The notes under the pieces are model-generated. The model had not been told where the DNA came from. It saw only the letters and a program-made list of their open reading frames with translations, and did no database searches. Shown here in pieces: positions 60,788 to 64,000 of a stretch of 64,000 bases of DNA. This stretch comes from Myxococcales bacterium (GTDB taxonomy: Bacteria; Myxococcota_A; Polyangia; Polyangiales; Ga0077539): the NCBI GenBank assembly GCA_030652255.1, contig JAUSAZ010000004.1, forward strand, positions 17,655 through 81,654, read 5' to 3'. Position 1 is the first letter of the stretch, and each line of letters starts with the position of its first letter. A program made the position numbers and the translations under genes.

Positions 60788-63355
60788 TCAGCTCCCCGCC
60801 GCCAGCGTCGCCTCGAAGAGGCGCTTGGCCGCGTCGAGCAGGGCTCGCTCGGGGTCGTCGCCGCGCACGGCGTCGCGGTCCACCCAGGTGCGCGCGGGGA
60901 TGCTCAGCGGCGACGGGCCATCGAGCCGGTGCAGGTGCCAGCGCCGCCGGGTGCGCTCGGCGAGGGCCTCGACGGCGCGGTCGCCCTCCAGGGAGGTCCA
61001 GAGCGTGTGGTCGAGCGCGCGCAGCAGCACGTGCCCCGGGTCGTGCTTGCGCAATACGTCATGGAGTAAACCTGGCGTCGCCGCGCCGGGCCGGGCGTCC
61101 GGCAGCCAGAGCTGGGCCACGCGCGCCACCTCGCGGAAGTACGCGCCGCTCAGCACCCCTTCGGCGAGGGCGCCCATGGCGTCGGCGCGCAGCCCCTCGG
61201 GCGACAGCCATCGGGCCAGGGTGTCCGGCGAGGCCTCCGCCAGCGACGCGCCCGCGGTCACGCACACGGCCTCGTCGAGCGCGCACACGCTCGCGGCCTC
61301 GCCGGTGTCGTCGCGGTAGCGGGCGGCCACCGCGCGGGCGATGAGCTCGTTGGCCATCGCGCCCGCGAAGGTGAAGGCCACGAGGTGGGCGCGCTCGCCG
61401 TCGCGGTGCAGCTCCACCACGAAGCGGTCGACGCCGGGCAGCGACGCCCGCTGCGCCTGCGCCCGGAGCAGGGCGCCCACCGCGCGCGCCGTCACCTCGT
61501 GCACCCCCAGCAGCGCCGCCACCCGCGCGGTGAGCTCCGCCGCGTCGAGGTGGGCGAGCGACCCGAGCTCCGACCAGAGGGCCTCGACGGCGTCGGCCAC
61601 CTGCGCGCTCTGCGCGGCGCGCTGGCCGTGCCACGCCGGCAGCGCACGCTCGGGCCCGCGGTCGGGGCGCACGCACACGGCGTCGCTGGCCCGCGCGACC
61701 ACCTTCCATTTCTGCCCGCCCAGGACGAAGCGGTCGCCCACCTCCAGCGAGACCGCGAAGCGGCCCTCGAGCTGCCCCACCACCCGTCGACCGTGGCGCA
61801 CCTCCACGGTGACCTCGCCCACGATGGTCCCGATGCCCTGGCGGTAGCGCCGCTCGGAGCGCTTGCCGCTGATGGCCCAGCGCTCGCCGTCGGTCACCGC
61901 GCGGGCCATCTCGGGGTACGCCGCGAGGGCGTCGCCGCCGTGCGCGAGGTAGCCCATCACCTGCTCGAGGTCGGCGCTGGTGAGCCCGCGCAGCGAGCGC
62001 GACGCCCGGAGCCCGTCGCCCACCTCGCGCGCCGTCGCGCCGCAGAGCTGGAGGCGACCCAGCGCGGCCTGCACCGCCACGTCGAGGTCGCCCTCGCGCA
62101 GCGCCAGGGCCTCGACCTCGCCGCCCCGCGCCGCGCGGATCACCGCCGCGCACCGCACCACGTCGAGGGCGCTCGTGGGGATGAGCTCGGCCCGCGCGGG
62201 GATGCCCGGACGGTGGTCGGCGCGGCCCGCGGCCTGGAGCAGACGAGACGTGGCGTTGGGGGCGCCGAGCACGAGCACCCGGCGCACCGCGGGCAGGTCG
62301 ACGCCCACCTCCAGGGCGCTGGTGGCCACCACCACGCGCAGGGCCCCGGCGCGCAGCTCGTCGGCCACGCGGGCGCGCTCCTCCTGCGAGAGCGACCCGT
62401 GGAAGCACGCCACGCCGTAGCGAGCGGGCAGCACGTCGCGCAGCGCCACGGACCACAGCTCGGCGCGGGCGCGGGCGCCGACGAAGAGCAGCGTGGTGCC
62501 GTCGGTCGCGGCGACCTGCCGGGCGATCATCGGGAGCACCGTGCGCCAGGCCCACGCGCCGTCGGGGAAGGCGTGCTCCATGGGAGGGTCGGTGATGCGC
62601 AGCTCGGCGGGCGTGTCGTTGGCGACGGCGATCACCTCGGCGTCGGCGTGCACCCACGCGGCGAGGGCGTCGAGCGGGCGCACCGTGGCGCTCAGCGCGA
62701 GCCGGCGTGGCGGCGGGGCGGCGTGCATGGCGACCCAGGTGTCGAGGTGCGCGAGGGTGGTGGAGAGCAGCGCGCCCCGCTTGCCCGCGGCGAGCAGGTG
62801 CAGCTCGTCGAGCACGACGGCGGCGACGTGGGTGAGCATCTCGCGGCCCGGCCCGGCGAGCAGCACCGCGAGGGACTCCGGGGTGGTGAGCAGCACCTCC
62901 GGCGGGCGCTCGCGCTGGGCGGCGCGCTGCCGGGGGCTGGTGTCGCCGGTGCGCTGGGCCACGCGGAGCGAGCCGCCGAGCGAGGTGATCATCGCGGCGA
63001 CGGCGTCGGTCTGCGTGGCCGAGAGGGCGCGCACCGGGGCGAGGTAGAGCACGCGCACGCCGTTCGCCGCGGCGGGGGGGCGGGCGATGAGGTCGGCGAG
63101 GAGGGGGAGCATCACGGCGGCGGTCTTGCCGCTGCCGGTGGGCGCGGTCACCAGCAGGGCCCGGCCGCGGGGGAAGGCCGCGAAGACCGCGCGCTGCACC
63201 GCCGTGGGTTCATCGCCGCGGGCGTCGAACCACCGGGCCACGAGCGCCTCGACCGTAGGCCCGAGGTCGCCGAGCTTCGAGCGGCGCACCCGGGGGCGTC
63301 GGGCGCGCTCGGGCGGTGCTTCGGTGCGCGGCAGGCGTCGGGTGGTGGGGGGCAT
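60788..63355 (-). CDS. Lhr-like DEXH-box helicase (ligase-associated type)
   Basis: 855 residues from the ATG at 63355. Superfamily 2 motifs: TAPTGSGKTA (Walker A 74-78), LTTPESL, DELH (183-186), SATV (222-225), VVVATSALEVGVD and the Lhr-type GRADHR. A winged-helix/beta-barrel region and large Lhr C-terminal region follow to the end. It unwinds nucleic acid 3'-5' with ATP. The gene directly precedes pdeM with a 10-bp gap, matching the helicase-nuclease pair of the ligase-associated DNA damage response. A longer frame upstream (to 63616) overlaps the opposite gene and is excluded. Confidence 0.88.
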   Translation of the reverse strand: MPPTTRRLPRTEAPPERARRPRVRRSKLGDLGPTVEALVARWFDARGDEPTAVQRAVFAAFPRGRALLVTAPTGSGKTAAVMLPLLADLIARPPAAANGVRVLYLAPVRALSATQTDAVAAMITSLGGSLRVAQRTGDTSPRQRAAQRERPPEVLLTTPESLAVLLAGPGREMLTHVAAVVLDELHLLAAGKRGALLSTTLAHLDTWVAMHAAPPPRRLALSATVRPLDALAAWVHADAEVIAVANDTPAELRITDPPMEHAFPDGAWAWRTVLPMIARQVAATDGTTLLFVGARARAELWSVALRDVLPARYGVACFHGSLSQEERARVADELRAGALRVVVATSALEVGVDLPAVRRVLVLGAPNATSRLLQAAGRADHRPGIPARAELIPTSALDVVRCAAVIRAARGGEVEALALREGDLDVAVQAALGRLQLCGATAREVGDGLRASRSLRGLTSADLEQVMGYLAHGGDALAAYPEMARAVTDGERWAISGKRSERRYRQGIGTIVGEVTVEVRHGRRVVGQLEGRFAVSLEVGDRFVLGGQKWKVVARASDAVCVRPDRGPERALPAWHGQRAAQSAQVADAVEALWSELGSLAHLDAAELTARVAALLGVHEVTARAVGALLRAQAQRASLPGVDRFVVELHRDGERAHLVAFTFAGAMANELIARAVAARYRDDTGEAASVCALDEAVCVTAGASLAEASPDTLARWLSPEGLRADAMGALAEGVLSGAYFREVARVAQLWLPDARPGAATPGLLHDVLRKHDPGHVLLRALDHTLWTSLEGDRAVEALAERTRRRWHLHRLDGPSPLSIPARTWVDRDAVRGDDPERALLDAAKRLFEATLAAGS

Positions 63356-63486
63356 CAACGGTGGCGATCGGGCGCGCGGGGAGAGAGCAGTAGCGCAACC
63401 GGCGCGACGAGGGGAGGGCGCGGTCGCCGGATGGGGCCGTCGCTGATTTGCCCACGAGTGTCGTGCGGCCGTCGGGGAGGCCATGC

Positions 63487-63492
63487 TAGCTT
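63487..63492 (+). promoter_or_regulatory. Candidate -10 box (TAGCTT) of the small right-edge gene
   Basis: TAGCTT ends exactly 7 nt before the GTG at 63500. No matching -35 was found; the geometry repeats that of other leaderless candidates. Confidence 0.3.
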
Positions 63493-63499
63493 CGCGGTC

Positions 63500-63757
63500 G
63501 TGGAGGTCGTGCTCCGCAAGCTTGGTCCGAAGCCTGGACGCCCGGTGGTTGGCCGCCTCGTGCGAGCGCCCCGCCGTGGTGCCGTGGTGGTCATCGAGTT
63601 CCCCGATGGGCTGCACGAGTACGTGACCACGCCGGTGCGCCGCATCCTTCGTGTGGCGGGCGAAGAGGTCTACTACCTCCAGACCACCAACAGCCGGTAC
63701 CGGCTCGAAGTGCGCCGCGCGTCTCCGTCCGCGACGGAGAACAGCATCGTCCGCTGA
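63500..63757 (+). CDS. Small hypothetical protein
   Basis: 85 residues from a GTG at 63500 (VEVVLRKLGPKPGRP). Beta-rich and basic, with GAVVVIEFPDGLHEYVTTP and VYYLQTTNSRYRLEV, so possibly a small barrel. No family recognised. The leaderless -10 geometry, no overlap with a real opposite gene and the good hydrophobic pattern argue it is genuine. It is divergent from the helicase gene by 144 bp. Confidence 0.5.
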   Translation: MEVVLRKLGPKPGRPVVGRLVRAPRRGAVVVIEFPDGLHEYVTTPVRRILRVAGEEVYYLQTTNSRYRLEVRRASPSATENSIVR

Positions 63758-63866
63758 AGCCCTCCGGCGGTGCTCATCGCTGCCCTCTTCGTGCGCGAAG
63801 CGCTTGCAGGCTGCGGGTGACGAGCCATCGCGCGGAACCCGCAGCCATCAGCACACCTTCGCGCGC
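63758..63866. other. Noncoding stretch before the REP-like pair
   Basis: About 109 bases without a credible gene; a reading frame on the minus strand here has no RBS, family or composition support. The stretch contains fragments such as GAACCCGCAGCCA that resemble degraded pieces of the nearby palindromes. Confidence 0.5.
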
Positions 63867-63869
63867 CTT

Positions 63870-63899
63870 GGCTGCCGCGGGTTGAAACCCACGGCAGCC
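63870..63899. repeat. REP-like imperfect palindrome, first copy
   Basis: 30 bp, GGCTGCCGCGGGTT at the left end and AACCCACGGCAGCC at the right, so it is nearly self-complementary. It is the exact reverse complement of the copy at 63970-63999. Confidence 0.75.
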
Positions 63900-63969
63900 G
63901 AAGGTGAAGGCCGCAAGCGGCCTGTCCGATGTCCAGGCACAGTGACCAGCCCGCCGCGGGCTTTCCCTT

Positions 63970-63999
63970 GGCTGCCGTGGGTTTCAACCCGCGGCAGCC
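63970..63999. repeat. REP-like imperfect palindrome, second copy (inverted)
   Basis: 30 bp, GGCTGCCGTGGGTT... to ...AACCCGCGGCAGCC, identical to the reverse complement of the first copy. The 70-bp spacer holds GGCCGCAAGCGGCC and CCCGCCGCGGG, so the pair resembles a BIME-type unit. It may continue beyond the window edge. Confidence 0.75.
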
Positions 64000-64000
64000 A

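Noticed and set aside
63673..63987. Minus-strand frame of 104 codons at the right edge
   Set aside because: It includes both REP-like palindromes and antisense of the small gene, with no RBS or family.

Overview
This is a very GC-rich (roughly 70 percent or more), densely coded chromosomal segment. I read about 58 protein genes on both strands, no tRNA or rRNA genes, no CRISPR array and no recognisable insertion sequence or prophage. The gene content points to Myxococcota, most likely the Polyangia side. The pointers are a probable MYXO-CTERM anchored secreted protein, many cysteine-rich lipoproteins with Asp/Ala/Pro/Gly/Thr linkers, a eukaryote-like Ser/Thr kinase coupled to a PEGA protein, a DUF4388/PATAN protein, tandem FHA and PilZ proteins, and GTG starts with 4-bp GTGA overlaps. 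No single marker fixes the genus.

Layout. 1-5.2 kb: a truncated or permuted esterase, a secreted CBM9/VCBS-like protein, a Cys-rich lipoprotein and a helical-repeat protein. 5.2-11 kb: DUF1328 peptide, alpha/beta hydrolase plus acyltransferase, Pro-rich lipoprotein, and a kinase/PEGA/lipoprotein operon. 11.1-14.4 kb: a fusion of a dead isochorismatase-like domain with an AlkB dioxygenase, then a small membrane protein coupled to a GMC oxidoreductase. 14.4-18.4 kb: two giant divergent Cys-rich lipoproteins. 18.4-23.6 kb: two ArsA/Get3-like ATPases translationally coupled to an isoprenoid-synthase-like protein, a VanZ-PAP2 protein and a low-complexity repeat lipoprotein. 23.7-29 kb: two Opp/Dpp-type ABC ATPases, a pseudo-receiver/PATAN protein and a tandem cyclic-nucleotide-binding-like protein. 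29-35.5 kb: HemJ-like protein and an orphan LivJ-like lipoprotein with overlapping divergent promoters, a lytic-transglycosylase-like surface protein, aldo/keto reductase, DHH phosphoesterase, FKBP. 35.5-40.1 kb: a cytochrome c maturation operon with a CcmF-CcmH fusion. 40.2-44.4 kb: a beta-barrel, an orphan ExbD, a heme-c-containing copper monooxygenase (PHM/DBM type) and rsmG. 44.4-51.4 kb: PH-like membrane proteins, PP2C-like protein, propeller, LysR regulator with repeated GTTGC sites, M20 peptidase, tandem-FHA protein. 51.6-59.6 kb: PilZ-AMIN protein, PLP transsulfuration enzyme, serA, a lipoprotein adenosine deaminase, a nucleotidyltransferase. 59.7-64 kb: a PdeM phosphoesterase/Lhr-like helicase pair, and a pair of REP-like palindromes at the right edge.

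How genes work together. Translational coupling is widespread: 4-bp stop/start overlaps occur at 2898, 6432, 12847, 19503, 20396, 24640 and 31895. Convergent genes are usually separated by tens of bases, often with a GC hairpin. Several genes carry a recognisable -35/-10 pair ending only 6-10 nt before the start codon, suggesting leaderless or very short-leader mRNAs. No gene-free stretch exceeds 300 bases; the longest are 51425-51657 (divergent regulatory region) and 63758-64000 (repeats).

The best candidates for undescribed biology are the ArsA-pair/isoprenoid-synthase operon, the isochorismatase-AlkB fusion, the heme-plus-copper monooxygenase and the permuted or truncated esterase. All function calls rest on motif recognition by eye, without database searches.
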